The notes under the pieces are model-generated. The model made no database searches. It was not told the DNA's origin and saw only the letters and a program-made list of their open reading frames with translations. Positions 40,635 through 51,441 of a stretch of 64,000 nucleotides of DNA are shown in pieces. Each line of letters starts with the position of its first letter. Position 1 is the stretch's first letter. Source of the DNA: Microdochium bolleyi (Eukaryota; Ascomycota; Sordariomycetes; Xylariales; Microdochiaceae); contig KQ964255.1 of assembly GCA_001566295.1 (NCBI GenBank), positions 558,001-622,000 on the forward strand, written 5' to 3'. The position numbers and the translations under genes are program-made.

Positions 40635-41978
40635 ATGCTGATCGCCACCGTTCTCGTGTCCCTCCTGGGCTCCTCCGCCCTGGCTGCCAACCTCGGCCGC
40701 AACAACTACCCCGTCCTCAACCAGTGCTCCACCATCTACGGTGGTTATTCTGTCAAGCATGTCCTGACATCGACTTCCACCGTCACCAAGACGTCGATCA
40801 AGAAGACGACCGTGACCCCGACGACGACTGTCACCGCCAAGGGCGTCACAGTCACAGCGAGCTCGACCACGACAACCACCTTCACGGTCACCACAAGCAT
40901 CCCTGGGGTCACCGCCACGTCCACTTCCACTTCCACTACTACCGTGACGTCAACCGCAGTAGCAGTGACTTCTGTGAGCACCTCCCTGCTGCCGACAACG
41001 GCCTTGCTGCTAACCACAACCGCTGCCCACAGACCGCCACTGCGAGCACAACTTCGACGACGACCGTCTCTACCAACGGCGTCGCCCCGACCCCGGCCGG
41101 CTTCCTCCCGGCTGCCGACACTCTCCCGGGCGACAACCTGTCCTTCAGGAAGCGTGCCGGCGGCGATGTGTCTCCTGCCCGGCGAGCGCTGGACCTCGCG
41201 AGCGTCGTCGTCACGCCCGTTGGGAACGGCCCCCCACTCGTCATGCTCAAGTCGGCGCAGAAGCAGAGGCGCACCAACAAGCAGTATCCCAACAAGGTCG
41301 TGTGCACGACGGCCACGACAACCACCGTCACGGCTGCCTGCACCGCGCGCAGGGTCACCACGACCAAGCCGGGCGTCGCGACGACCACCACGACGGTGCT
41401 CACAAGCACCGCCCCGACCACCGTGACCCAGCAGGGCCCGGCGGGGACAGTGACGGTGACGACATCGACTGTAAGTAGTATCGCTCGAGTGCTTGTCCTG
41501 CCCAGGAGGGAAGCTGACCTGCCGCCCCCCCCCCCAGGCGACGACGACGACGACTACCCCGCCGCCGAGCAGCACTACGACGACGACCACCCTCACCGAG
41601 ACCAGCACCAGCACCACCACCACTGCGTACGCCGCCTGCGCCACCGGCACCGGGAACCTCGTCTACACCGCAGGCAACAACTCGCCCATCAACGGCTTAG
41701 GCAATGTCGCGGGCCTGAGCTTCCAGGAGGTCTCGGCGGGCTCGGCTGCCGAATGCTGCTCGCTGTGCTTCGCCGACCCGCAGTGCGCCCTCTCGGCCTT
41801 CGTTAGCGACTTAGGCTGCTACAAGTTCCGGGCAGCCAGTGTCGCGGCCTGCAGCGCGCCGAACTCGTTCAGCGGCAGCGTGCAGGCTCTCCAGCCAGGG
41901 CAGGGCGGGTCCGGGGTCGCACTCTATGTAGTTTCAAATGGCCGGTGTGGCCAGTTCAACGTTGTGCAGACCAACTAA
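40635..41978 (+). CDS. Secreted Thr-rich mucin-like protein with C-terminal PAN/apple-like cysteine domain
   Basis: Exons 40635-40973, 41033-41470 and 41538-41978 join in phase 0 into 405 aa. A signal peptide (MLIATVLVSLLGSSALA) is followed by long Thr/Ser/Val stretches (TTTTFTVTTS-type) expected to be heavily O-glycosylated. A KR dipeptide (SFRKRAGGD) may be a Kex2 site. The C-terminal 100 residues contain six or more cysteines in a pattern like PAN/apple modules (AAECCSLCFADPQCALSAFV, DLGCYKF). There is no GPI-like tail. Likely a cell-wall or extracellular-matrix adhesion protein. The third exon follows an acceptor with a C11 tract, a sequence prone to sequencing and replication slippage. 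Confidence 0.8.
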
Positions 41979-42454
41979 TGTAGAGGGAAGAGTCGTACAC
42001 AACATTGTAGACGCCGTCGCGTCGCCGCCGGGGGTTCGTGGATGTGCGCGAGTCTCGAAGATAGCCGCAGGGATTACGGATGCCGAGGCCCGCCGCGTGG
42101 TATCCCATAGACTCGTGGGTTCGCCGGCATTATACTGTCAATACACGTAGCTGCTCGGCGTAGCCGAGTTTGGTATCCTCGAGCCAGTCAATCCCCGTGA
42201 CGATCGCTCCTTGTCTTTTGGGCATAGACCAGCGTCCATTCCCACGTGATCTGAACCATGATTGTACGCGGTGGCCCGGCAGATTTAGGTTCGCTCGCAA
42301 TTTCGCGGGACCCCTGTTCTGGCCCGGCCCACCTGACGCACGGGGGATGATCGAGAGACGGATACGCTCGCAGCCGCTGAAAACCCCTCCGGACCTCCCG
42401 CCTCCCGGCCCTGGCTTCTCTCCAAGCCCATCCCACCGAGCAGCACCCGCAAAG
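41979..42454. other. Intergenic / SDR promoter, no gene seen
   Basis: The frame of the SDR is open upstream to 42170, but the Met at 42455 begins the conserved protein and the upstream part is not SDR-like. Confidence 0.45.
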
Positions 42455-43381
42455 ATGGGCGCCTCCGGCAGCAAGAGCGTGGCCTTCAACCCCAGGACCG
42501 ACATCCCGCCCCTCCAGGACAAGGTCATCCTGGTGACAGGCGGCACCAGCGGCCTCGGCAAGCAGTCGATCCTCGAGCTCGCCCGCCACGAGCCCCGGGA
42601 GATCTGGCTCGGCGCCCGCAACGCGACCAAGGCGCAGGAGACCATCGCCGCCGTCAAGGCCGAGGTCCCCGGCGCGAGCATCCGGTTTGTGCAAATGGAC
42701 CTCGGCTCCTTCGCGTCGATCCGCGCCGCCGCCAGGACCGTCCTCGACGGCACCGACCGGCTCGACATCCTGCTGCTCAACGCGGGCATCATGGCCGTCC
42801 CCGCCGCGACCACCGAGGAGGGCTACGAGGTCCAGTTCGGCACCAACCACATGGGCCACGCGCTGCTCACCAAGCTGCTGCTCGAGCCGCGGCTCCTCAA
42901 GACCGCCGGGTCCCGCGTCGTCCTCGTGTCGTCGGCCGGCCACGCCTGGGCGCCCAAGGACGGCATCGCCTTCGACACGCTCAAGTCGCCCGCCGCCGAG
43001 ATCAGCACGGGCCTGCGCTACGGCCAGAGCAAGCTCGCCAACGCGCTGTACGCCCGCGAGCTCGCGCGGCGGTTCCCCCAGGTCACGGCCGTCTCGCTGC
43101 ACCCGGGCGTGGTGCGGACGAGCCTCGGGGACACCGCGTCGGCCAACAGCTGGATCGCGCGCGTGGCCGTCGCCCTGTTCTCCACGTTCGCGGGCGTCGA
43201 CGTGCAGACGGGTGCGCTCAACCAGCTCTGGGCGGCCACGGCGGAGGGCGTCGTGTCGGGCGAGTACTACGTGCCGGTGGGCGTGCCGGGCCGGGCCAAG
43301 CCGTTCGTGTATGACGAGGCGCTCGCGGGCAGACTGTGGGAGTGGACGGAGAAGGAGCTCGAGAGGGGGGCGGCCGCTTGA
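42455..43381 (+). CDS. Short-chain dehydrogenase/reductase (retinol-dehydrogenase-like) with myristoylation-type N-terminus
   Basis: Intronless, 308 aa. The Rossmann motif TGGTSGLG (residues 28-35), the NAG strand (NAGIMA, 109-114), the catalytic Ser (VLVSSAGH, 157-163) and Y189-x3-K193 (YGQSK) define a classical SDR. The overall pattern (LGARNATKAQ, DLGSFASIR, NHMGHALLT, LHPGVVRTSL) matches the fungal WW-oxidoreductase/retinol dehydrogenase-like subgroup, usually NADP(H)-dependent, substrate unknown. The protein begins MGASGSKS, which fits the N-myristoylation consensus (Gly2, Ser6). Start at 42455 is chosen because it begins this motif in good context. Confidence 0.9.
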   Translation: MGASGSKSVAFNPRTDIPPLQDKVILVTGGTSGLGKQSILELARHEPREIWLGARNATKAQETIAAVKAEVPGASIRFVQMDLGSFASIRAAARTVLDGTDRLDILLLNAGIMAVPAATTEEGYEVQFGTNHMGHALLTKLLLEPRLLKTAGSRVVLVSSAGHAWAPKDGIAFDTLKSPAAEISTGLRYGQSKLANALYARELARRFPQVTAVSLHPGVVRTSLGDTASANSWIARVAVALFSTFAGVDVQTGALNQLWAATAEGVVSGEYYVPVGVPGRAKPFVYDEALAGRLWEWTEKELERGAAA

Positions 43382-43643
43382 GTTGACATCCGCATGTCGC
43401 GTCCAGACCCTGGATGCAATACGCAGTTCGTGCTGACATCGATGGTACCCTGTCTCAGTATAGAACTTGCATGACATCTGAGCAGGGGGATGCCCTTGCA
43501 GGCGGAGCATGCCGTCCACTCTTGATGAGCAGGTCGAGTGCACGGCCGAGAGCGGCGACGTCGGAACCAGAACATTTACTTGCTACGGGCGTGCTGCTAG
43601 TCACCTTTGTTTCTGAGTCAATACAAATAGTCTAACTTCGTAT

Positions 43644-46223
43644 TCAAACCCCCCTCCACGTGAACCCCTTGTCCACCGTGAACTCGATGCTGTGGGAAAT
43701 GTCCACGCTCGACAGCCCCACGAGCACCTTGTACGCCCCTGGCCGCGCCTCCCAGCACATGTCCCGGGCGTTGTAGAAGCTCACGCAGTCCCGGTCCAGG
43801 GTGACAACCACGTCCTTCTCCTCGCCCGCCTCGAGCGCCACCTTCTCAAAGGCCCGCAGCTCCTTGGGCGGTCTCCTGGCATGATGGTCGCCGGCGACAA
43901 CGGCATCGCCGCGGCAGTCCGCCACGTAGAACTGCACGACGATCTTGCCCGCGCAACCGCCCGTGTTCCGCACCCGCGCCTGCACCGTGATGTCGATGTT
44001 CTTGTCCGCCGCCGCGAACCGGACGCGCTGCTGCGCGATCCGGGCGTCCACCACGGCAAACGTCGTATACGACAGGCCGTAGCCAAACGGGTACAGCGGC
44101 TTCGCGGCTGCCCGGTCCTGGTCGAAGTAGCGGTACCCGACATCCAGCCCTTCCGCGTACCGCAGGATGTTGTTGTGCGAGGGGAAGTTGCCGTGCGCCG
44201 GGCTGTCCTCGACCCTCCGCGGCCACGACAGCGGCAGGCGCCCGCCCGGGTTCACATCCCCGGACAGCACGGCGGCGACCGAGTCGCCCATCTCCTGGCC
44301 CGGGAACCACGCCTGCACGATCGCGGGGGCCGCGTCGCAGAACTGCGTCAGCCCCACGGGGGCGCCCGAGAAGTTGACCACGACGGCGCGCGAAGGGTTC
44401 GCGGCCAGCACCGCCCCGACCATGTCGTACTCGGCCGGTGTCAGGTCCATCGTGTCGCGGTCGAATCCTTCGGACTCGATCTCGTTGATCGTGCCCGTGC
44501 AGACGACGGCGTAGTCGCAGGCCGCCGCGGCCGCCGACACCTCGCGCAGCCGCGCGGGCAGGTCGATGTGCTCGCAGAACCGGACCGCGCTGCCCTGGAA
44601 CATCTTGCCGTTGAGCGGCGGCGCGTCCAGGATCGCCGGGTCCGTCGCCCACGAGTCCATGCGGATCGTATACCGCTGGCCCTCGACCATTGTGTGCGTG
44701 AAGCGGCGCTCGAGCTGGCGCTTGTAAAAGTAGAACGACTCGGGCTTCAGCTGCGTCTCCTGGGCGCGCTCAAAGACCGCGACGCCGTCAATGTACACGA
44801 CGGCCCGGCCCGTGCTGATCGCCGAGAGGAGGTGCTCGCCCGACGACGGCGCGACGAGGTCGAATGTGATGCGCGTGCAGTAGTCCCGCGCGAGGTGGTC
44901 GGGCCAGCGCTCCTTGATCATGTACTCGGCCTGGGCGCGCTGCTCCTGGAAGGCCGGGTTCTCGCCGATGACGGGGCCGTTGAACCACTCGACCTTGACG
45001 GGCGCGGCGGAGTGCTGGTGGCTGCCGACCGCGAAGACCGCCGAGGGGTCCGCGTGGGGGACGGCCCCGAACACGGGGACGCCCGCGGCGACTCTGGTCT
45101 CGTAGCCGAGCTTCTGGAGGCCGTCGATCAGCGTGATGGCGTGCGGCGCGTCGACCCGGGCGCTCCCGCCGCCGCCGAGCACGACCGACGACGCGTGCTG
45201 CCCGATGATGGCGACGGTGGCGGTCCTCGGGATCGGCAGGACGCCGCCGTCGTTCTTGAGCAGCGTGATGCCGTCGGCCCCGGCGTCGCGGATCAGCGCG
45301 TTGATAGCCGGGTCGTCGTCGCACCGCTCGGGCGGCTCCTCCGGGTGATCCCAGCGGCCGAGGCGCTTGGCGAGCTCGAGCACGCGCCGCGCGGAGGTGT
45401 CAATGGTCGCCTCGGACACGGCGCCCTGCTGGATCTGCTCCCTGACGGCCTGCACCGAGCGCCACTTGGTCGGCCCAGGCATCTCAAGGTCCTGCCCGGC
45501 CTCGAGGCCCCGCGCGGTCGAGTACGTGCCCATCCAGTCCGACATGACGAGCCCGCGGAAGCCCCATTCGCCGCGCAGCACGTCGCCGACGAGGCGCCGC
45601 GAGTCGGACACGTACTCGCCGTTGACGCGGTTGTAGCTCGTCATGAAGCACCAGGGGTCTGCGTGCTTCATGACGAGCTGGAACGGCCGCAGGTAGATCT
45701 CGCGCAGCGTCTGCTCGCCGACCTCGACCGACGTCGTCGTGCGCTCGCCCTCGGCCTCGTTGGCGACAAAGTGCTTGGGCGTGGCGGCGACGCCCTCGGC
45801 CTGGCAGCCGGCCACGTAGGCGGCCGCGAGCAGGCCCAGGACCAAGGGATCCTCCGAGTACGTCTCGTAGTTGCGCCCGCCCAGCGGGTGGCGGATGACG
45901 TTGAGCGTCGGCGCGAGCAGCACGTTGGCGGCCTTGGACTTTGCCTCGCGGGCGACTGCGGCGCCCAGCCGGCGCGCGAGGTGCACGTCGAAGGCGGCGC
46001 CGACGCTGGTGCCGTTGGGGAAGCACGCGGCCTTGATGCCGCTGACGTAGCTCTCGCCGCGGGCGCCGTTGGGGCCGTCGGTCGTCTTGATGTGGGGGAC
46101 GAAGACGCCGTCCCGGTCGATGACGGGCGTCCGCCACCAGTCGGCGGCCGCGAGCAGCGAGATCTTCTCGTCGAGCGTGAGCTGCGCGAGGATGCGTTCG
46201 GTGTCGATGGTGCTGGAGTCCAT
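43644..46223 (-). CDS. Glycoside hydrolase family 3 beta-glucosidase with PA14 domain, intracellular
   Basis: Intronless, 859 aa (MDSSTIDTER), without signal peptide, so probably cytosolic. N-terminal GH3 barrel: KTTDGPNGARGE, RHPLGGRNYETYSEDP, TPKHFVANEAEGERTT, and the nucleophile D229 in GLVMSDWMGTYS. A PA14 insert (about residues 390-545) occurs in the C-terminal GH3 subdomain, as in Kluyveromyces BglI. A likely acid/base Glu is in NEIESEGFDR. It ends in a fibronectin-III-like domain (KELRAFEKVALEAGE, SVDISHSIEFTVD). It hydrolyses beta-linked disaccharides or aryl glycosides after uptake. It is divergent from a sugar transporter with a 727-bp shared promoter and close to a Zn2Cys6 regulator, which suggests a co-regulated uptake-hydrolysis unit. 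Confidence 0.95.
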   Translation of the reverse strand: MDSSTIDTERILAQLTLDEKISLLAAADWWRTPVIDRDGVFVPHIKTTDGPNGARGESYVSGIKAACFPNGTSVGAAFDVHLARRLGAAVAREAKSKAANVLLAPTLNVIRHPLGGRNYETYSEDPLVLGLLAAAYVAGCQAEGVAATPKHFVANEAEGERTTTSVEVGEQTLREIYLRPFQLVMKHADPWCFMTSYNRVNGEYVSDSRRLVGDVLRGEWGFRGLVMSDWMGTYSTARGLEAGQDLEMPGPTKWRSVQAVREQIQQGAVSEATIDTSARRVLELAKRLGRWDHPEEPPERCDDDPAINALIRDAGADGITLLKNDGGVLPIPRTATVAIIGQHASSVVLGGGGSARVDAPHAITLIDGLQKLGYETRVAAGVPVFGAVPHADPSAVFAVGSHQHSAAPVKVEWFNGPVIGENPAFQEQRAQAEYMIKERWPDHLARDYCTRITFDLVAPSSGEHLLSAISTGRAVVYIDGVAVFERAQETQLKPESFYFYKRQLERRFTHTMVEGQRYTIRMDSWATDPAILDAPPLNGKMFQGSAVRFCEHIDLPARLREVSAAAAACDYAVVCTGTINEIESEGFDRDTMDLTPAEYDMVGAVLAANPSRAVVVNFSGAPVGLTQFCDAAPAIVQAWFPGQEMGDSVAAVLSGDVNPGGRLPLSWPRRVEDSPAHGNFPSHNNILRYAEGLDVGYRYFDQDRAAAKPLYPFGYGLSYTTFAVVDARIAQQRVRFAAADKNIDITVQARVRNTGGCAGKIVVQFYVADCRGDAVVAGDHHARRPPKELRAFEKVALEAGEEKDVVVTLDRDCVSFYNARDMCWEARPGAYKVLVGLSSVDISHSIEFTVDKGFTWRGV

Positions 46224-46950
46224 GGTGGCGGTGCGGCTGAGGGACGGGGGCGCGCAGGAATGGGCCGCGGCAGGAAGGGCAATGTCATATATGAGCCCCG
46301 GCCGAGGACGGCGATCGGCAGACCCGGGACGTCACGACCGTGCATGCTCGCCGGCGGAGTCTGGGGTAGAAAACGTGCAAGGGTGGCGTGGTCTTGCGTG
46401 ACCCCAATACTCTCGGCCGCCCGGATGTATGATTCGCCCTTTGCTTCCGCCCCGGCCGAGCTCCGGCGGTGCAGGGCTCTCATTGGCTGCTCCTCCGAGC
46501 CATCGGCCGATGTCCGGGGCTTGTCTCGGGGCCCCTGGGCTTCTTGGCATGGAGGCCCCGGCCGGAGCACGCTCTGAGTGGTTGTCCGCCGACTACTCGG
46601 AGCAGTCCCGGTCTCTAGTAGCTTTCATTGGCGGCCCGCCGAAAGCCATGACTCGGATCCCTCTTGGTCGCGCCCGGGTCTCCAACGTGGCGTGCCCGGG
46701 AGCAGACACCGGCTCTGCGGGGAACCCCAGCCCCGGGCAACGTACCCCAGATTCCTCGCCTGTGCGTTCCGAGCGTCGGACGACACGGCCAAATCGTGCG
46801 ACACGGCTGGTCAAAGACGTGATCGTCACTTCTATAAATGCCTTCTCCTCCCGCCCTGGACGATCCTGACGTCCTCACAGTCACAGTCACATCCACTCGG
46901 CCTTGTTGTCGAGGCCTCTTCACCCCGATCAGACCCCAGCTCCCCCAGCA
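46224..46950. promoter_or_regulatory. Bidirectional promoter of the beta-glucosidase and sugar-transporter genes
   Basis: This is the only spacer between the two divergent starts. On the transporter side TATAAA lies at 46833-46838 (113 nt before the ATG). On the other side CATATATG lies at 46286-46293. Two ATTGG (CCAAT-box) elements lie at 46482-46486 and 46627-46631, each close to a CGG-N7-CCG inverted triplet (46504-46516, 46598-46610) of the type bound by Zn2Cys6 dimers. Such triplets are expected about once per 850 bp by chance in DNA of this GC content, so they are suggestive only. Confidence 0.5.
46833..46838 (+). promoter_or_regulatory. TATA box of the sugar-transporter gene
   Basis: TATAAA in TTCTATAAATGCC, 113 nt before the ATG, is followed by a C/T-rich stretch typical of fungal transcription start regions. 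Confidence 0.45.
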
Positions 46951-48590
46951 ATGACCACCAAGGACTCCTCCGAGAAGGCCGGCGCCTGGGCCGCGTCCGT
47001 CGAGGACCCTCGCACCGATGGCGCCGCCCTCGAGGAGACCGACAGCGTCCTGCAGCGTCTCGCCCAGGAGGCGCCCCCTTTCTACAAGTCCCGCAACCTC
47101 TTCAAGCTGTACCTCCTGCTCATCCCCGGCGGGCTCATGCCGGCCGTCACCCTCGGCTTCGACGGCGCCATGATGAACGGCCTGCAGGCGGTCCCGGCGT
47201 GGGACAACTGTGAGTCAGCCCCCTGCCGTGACGCGGTGAATGCAGCTGACACGCCGCCCCCCCAGACTTTGGCATGCCGCGCGGCGCCATCCTCGGCCTG
47301 CTCAGCGCCATCCTGCCCCTCGGCTGCATCGTCGCCACCCCGTTCATCAGCATCGTCGGCGACCGCTTCGGGCGGCGCGTCGGCATCTGCACGGGCGCCG
47401 TCATCATGCTCATCGGCGGCGTCATCCAGGGCGCGTCCGTGAACCTCGGCATGTTCCTCGCCTCGCGCTTCATCCTCGGCTTCGGGCTCGTCTTCTCCAA
47501 CACGTACGCGCCCATGATCATCGGCGAGCTCGCGCACCCCAAGGACCGCACCGTCGCGACGTCGCTCTACCAGACGTCGTGGTACATTGGCGCCACACTC
47601 GCTGCCTGGACGACCTTTGGCACCTTCCGCATCACGACCGACTGGGCGTGGCGCATCCCCTCGTACCTCCAGGCCCTGCCGGCCTCCATCCAGATCGTCT
47701 TCATCTTCTTCCTCCCCGAGTCCCCGCGCTGGCTCATCGCCAACGGGTGGCCCGAGGAGGCCCGGGACTTCCTGATAAAGTACCACGCCAACGGCGACGC
47801 AGGCTCGCCGCTCGCAAACCTCGAGTACAAGGAGATGCGCGCCGTCATCGAGGCCGAGATGGCCAACGAGATCGGCTGGGCGACGCTCGTCAAGACCCCC
47901 GGTAACCGCCGCCGGATGCTCATCATCATGATGCTGGGCGCCTTCTCGCAGCTGTCGGGCAACGGCCTCGTCTCGTACTACCTCGTGCGCGTGCTCGCCA
48001 CCGTCGGCGTGACCAACCCGGAGACCCAGAACACCATCAACGGCTGCCTCATGATCTTCAACTGGCTGTGCTCGGTAGCCTCGGCGTTTGCGACGGCCCG
48101 CTTCAAGCGCCGCACGCAGTTCCTCGTGTCAGTCATCGGCATGTGGGCCGTCTTCGCGGCCCAGACACTCTGCGCGGGCCTGTTCAACGAGCAAGGGAAC
48201 CGCGCCGCGGGCCTGGCCGTCGTGGCGATGCTGTTCCTCTTCTACGTGTTTTACAACTTTGCGTTCAACGCCCTGCTGTACTCGTACCCGGTCGAGATCC
48301 TGCCGTACTCGATCCGCGCCAAGGGGTTCTCCGTGCTCATGTTTTTTGGTAAAGGGTTCACGTTCATCAACGCATTTGTGAACCCTATCGGCCTGCAAGG
48401 GTTGGGGTGGCGGTACTATGCCGTGTACGTGGCGTGGTTGGGCATCGAGACCATCTGCGTGTGGAAGTTCTTTGTCGAGACCAAGGGGCCTGGGCTTGAG
48501 GCGATCGCGGCGCGGTTCGACGGGGATCGCGTGGCTGTGGACACGGATAAGCTGGTGAAGCGGGAGGTGGAGGAGAAGCAGAGGTCGTGA
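46951..48590 (+). CDS. MFS sugar transporter (lactose permease / cellodextrin transporter-like)
   Basis: Exons 46951-47209 and 47266-48590 give 527 aa. Sugar-porter signatures are present: DRFGRRVGI after TM2, PESPRWLI before the central loop, and the final block LPYSIRAKGFS with FVETKGPGLEAIAARFDGD. Twelve hydrophobic segments can be counted, split by the central cytosolic loop. The N-terminus is a hydrophilic tail of about 55 residues. The sequence style (FKLYLLLIPGGLMPAVTLGFDGAMMNGL) is that of the fungal lactose permease-type and hexose/cellodextrin group. Together with the divergent intracellular GH3 enzyme it would import a di- or oligosaccharide for cytosolic hydrolysis. Confidence 0.93.
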
Positions 48591-49354
48591 GTAGACGGGT
48601 CTGGTGCTGTACTTTCAGTCCTGAATGAACACATCTCAGGCGCCTTGTCACCTCCGCGTACTCTTCTGGTCTTGTTCTGGCGGAGGGGTCGTGTTGTTGG
48701 CGAATGTTCACTTTACTTATGACTTTGAGGTGTATACTACTTTTCACCCGCAGATTTGGCCTCTTAGTCTTGAAAAAGTATGCGTAGCCTTGCAACTGAC
48801 GCATTGCTTCCGAAGACGACTAAAATGTCTGTTCCGCTACACTATCAGTCCAGAGCTAAAAACAATGACATTGGGGTTTTTGGAAGCCTCGACGATTAAG
48901 CTTTTCGACGGGCCATCGCGCGACCTAACCCTGCATCCGCGAAGAAAGTCAACTTGTACAGACAGATTTCTCAAATCATGCAAGCGAGATATTCCTATCG
49001 TAACGGGATGTAACAATGCCTAGTTCGAGTGAAGTCGGCCTTAGAAGGCACTTTGCGCAGGGAAGCACACGGCAGAGGATACAGAGACAGCGCCAAACCG
49101 TGGATAAAGCCAACTCAAAGTTTCAAGTAGGCAACTCAGTAGAAGCAGCTTCCCACCGGTAATTGAACCAGGTCCTCCAGCCAAGATCAATTCCTTGAAG
49201 CTTGTCGACCTCCAACTAACCTCTACGCCGCCAGACTCAGCCAGCTGACGCCAGCTGCAGTGCCAGGCGCGGACCTCCCACAAGTCGCCGGCCGAACACG
49301 GAAAGCGACCCCCCGTCTCCCTTCCCAAGAGCCAGCTCGTCCACTCTCACTCCA
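48591..49354. other. Intergenic, AT-rich, no gene seen
   Basis: AT-richer than its surroundings and broken by stops in all frames. It probably contains the 3' end of the transporter gene and the promoter of the regulator. Confidence 0.45.
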
Positions 49355-51273
49355 ATGGCACCCAATGCATGCAGCTCCTGCAGGTATAGTCCCACAGCCT
49401 GTTCAAATCCATTGCCTCGAATGCTCACTCTGGCAGGTCCAAAAAGTTGAAGTGTGTCACGCAGGGCGACCAGCGAGCATGCCTCCGCTGCTCGACCCGC
49501 AACCTGGCCTGCTCATACGAGCCGCCACTACCACTACCACCACCACCACCACCACAGCACGCGCAGCCGAGCGCCCGAGCTGCCGACCATCTCGAGCTCC
49601 CCGCCGCCGACACCTACCCTCCCGTTTACCGCCTCCGGGACGGCTATGTGGGCCTCGACATCAGCCGCGGCCGGCCCCAGGAGGTCCTGCGGGAGCAGCA
49701 GCTGACGCAGTCGATCTTGCAGCTCTACTTCATCAACTATGGCGACATCCACTTCATGCTCGACGAGGAGACGCTGCTGCGGCAGATGACGCTCGGCGAG
49801 GTGCCCAAGATGTTGCTCTACTCCATCATGGCGCTGGCCATCCGCTTCTCCCACGCGCCCTTTGACGACGCCCACACCGGGTCCACCGCCAGCCGTGGCG
49901 AGCTCATGTTCGACCGCGCGCGGCACCTGCTGCAGCAGGAATTTGACCGCCTGAGCATCACCACCGCCCAGGTGTACATCCTGCTGAGCACCTACAAGCT
50001 GGCGTACGGCGGCGCCGCGCAGGCCCACACGTTCCTCAGCATCGCGGTCAATATGATCCAGCTACTACGCCTCATGGAGCCCGACAACCCTGAGACCGAC
50101 CCGGTCCGCACTGAGCTCGACCGCCGGCTCGTCGTCACCCTCATGATCATGGACCAGCTCGTGTCGGGATCCCTGCGGCTCCCGCTGCTCATCAGCACGC
50201 AGCACTACGCGGCGCCCACAGTCATGGGCGAGGACGAGTTCTGGGCCCTCAAGCGGCGGGCCACCAGCGCGTCGGGAACAGCCGGGACGATGCAGCAGCA
50301 TGTCGTGGCGATCCCGAACCACATCCTCCGGCTGTCGCGGCTACTGCACGATGCCTGCAAGGTGTACTGGGAAAGGGGCGGCGGCCGGGGGGACGTCTCG
50401 AGCTCTCTCGTCGCGTTGGCCGAGGACCACAGGCAGCTCAGGGAGGGCTGGGACGCCTCGCTCCTGTACACGGAGGACAACCTCGACCGTCACCGTGCCA
50501 AGGACTCGATCCGCATCTTCCTCTTCATGCACCTGCTCGACAACCACATCGGGCAGGTCACCCGCTTCTGCGCGCTCCGGGACCCGTGGTCGCCAGCTGC
50601 TGACCGCGCACCCGAGTGGCAGCGCGAGTGCCACCGCCACGCGCACGCCGTGGTCGGCATCGTCGAGTATGCGCTCGCGGCGGACCTCGACCTGCACAAC
50701 TTCCAGGTGGGCCAGATCCTCGTCGTCGCGACGGTCGTGCTCGTGCACGAGATCCTGGTGCGGTGGGCGGACGAGGCCGCGTCGCCACTCTCGGCGGCCA
50801 CGACGCCGACGGGGGCGCCGGTCTTGCCGATGGCGGCGCTGGTCCTGCCGATGGCGGCGCGGATCGAGGCGAGCCCGCAGATCCGGACGATACGGGAGTG
50901 TATCGTGTGGAGCAGGCGGCACACGCGGATGTTCGACTGGGTGGTACGTAGCTCTTTCTCCTAGACTGTCTCGCGGTCGCTGACGGGCGTTGGAAATCAC
51001 AGCTGCAGCAGCTCGAGGTATTTCGAGGGCTGTGCTCCTCGTCGACCCCCGCGGTGATCGGGGCGGTGTTTGACAAGAACACGCGGCTCCTCAGGGAGGT
51101 CCTGCGGATCGGCAGCTTCTATGAGCGCAGGGACCCTCGCACTGGGGGTAAGTCATCTAACACGGCGGGTGTCTCCAGAGTCGGTGCTAACACTACAACG
51201 CTTGACAGGCCGGCGAGAGGGTATCGAGGCGCTCTTCTACCCGGACGGGAGCTCGCCGGTCGCGAACCACTGA
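49355..51273 (+). CDS. Zn2Cys6 transcription factor, probable regulator of the GH3/transporter genes
   Basis: Exons 49355-49383, 49437-50943, 51003-51147 and 51209-51273 give 581 aa. The zinc cluster is completed only across the first intron: CSSCRSKKLKC (C6, C9, C16) followed by ACLRCSTRNLAC, the exact C-x2-C-x6-C-x9-C-x2-C-x6-C spacing. It is followed by a Pro-rich run (PPLPLPPPPPP) and a fungal-specific trans-domain (about residues 90-460: SILQLYFINYGDIHFMLDEE, LLSTYKLAYGGAAQAHTFL, RRLVVTLMIMDQLVSGS). Location 765 bp after the sugar transporter makes it a candidate local activator, but that is inference. Confidence 0.88.
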
Positions 51274-51441
51274 GAGCTGGAGCAGGTCCAGGAAGGCTTG
51301 CTTCGAAACGTATTCTTAGCTCCGCACCGCGCAACCTATCAAAACGGGCATCACTGTCGTTCCACGTCGGACTAGATCAGCAGCCAGGAAACATCGGGTC
51401 CGGTGACTTTCCCAATAACAAAACTCCTATTCTCCAAAAAT

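Noticed and set aside
43692..46577. 961-codon + strand open frame
   Set aside because: Lies antisense to the clearly recognised GH3 beta-glucosidase. It arises from the high GC third-codon positions and has only Arg/Val/Asp/Leu-rich translation with no domain.
46504..46610. Two CGG-N7-CCG sites as proof of Zn2Cys6 control
   Set aside because: At this GC content one site per about 850 bp is expected by chance; kept only as a weak note on the promoter entry.
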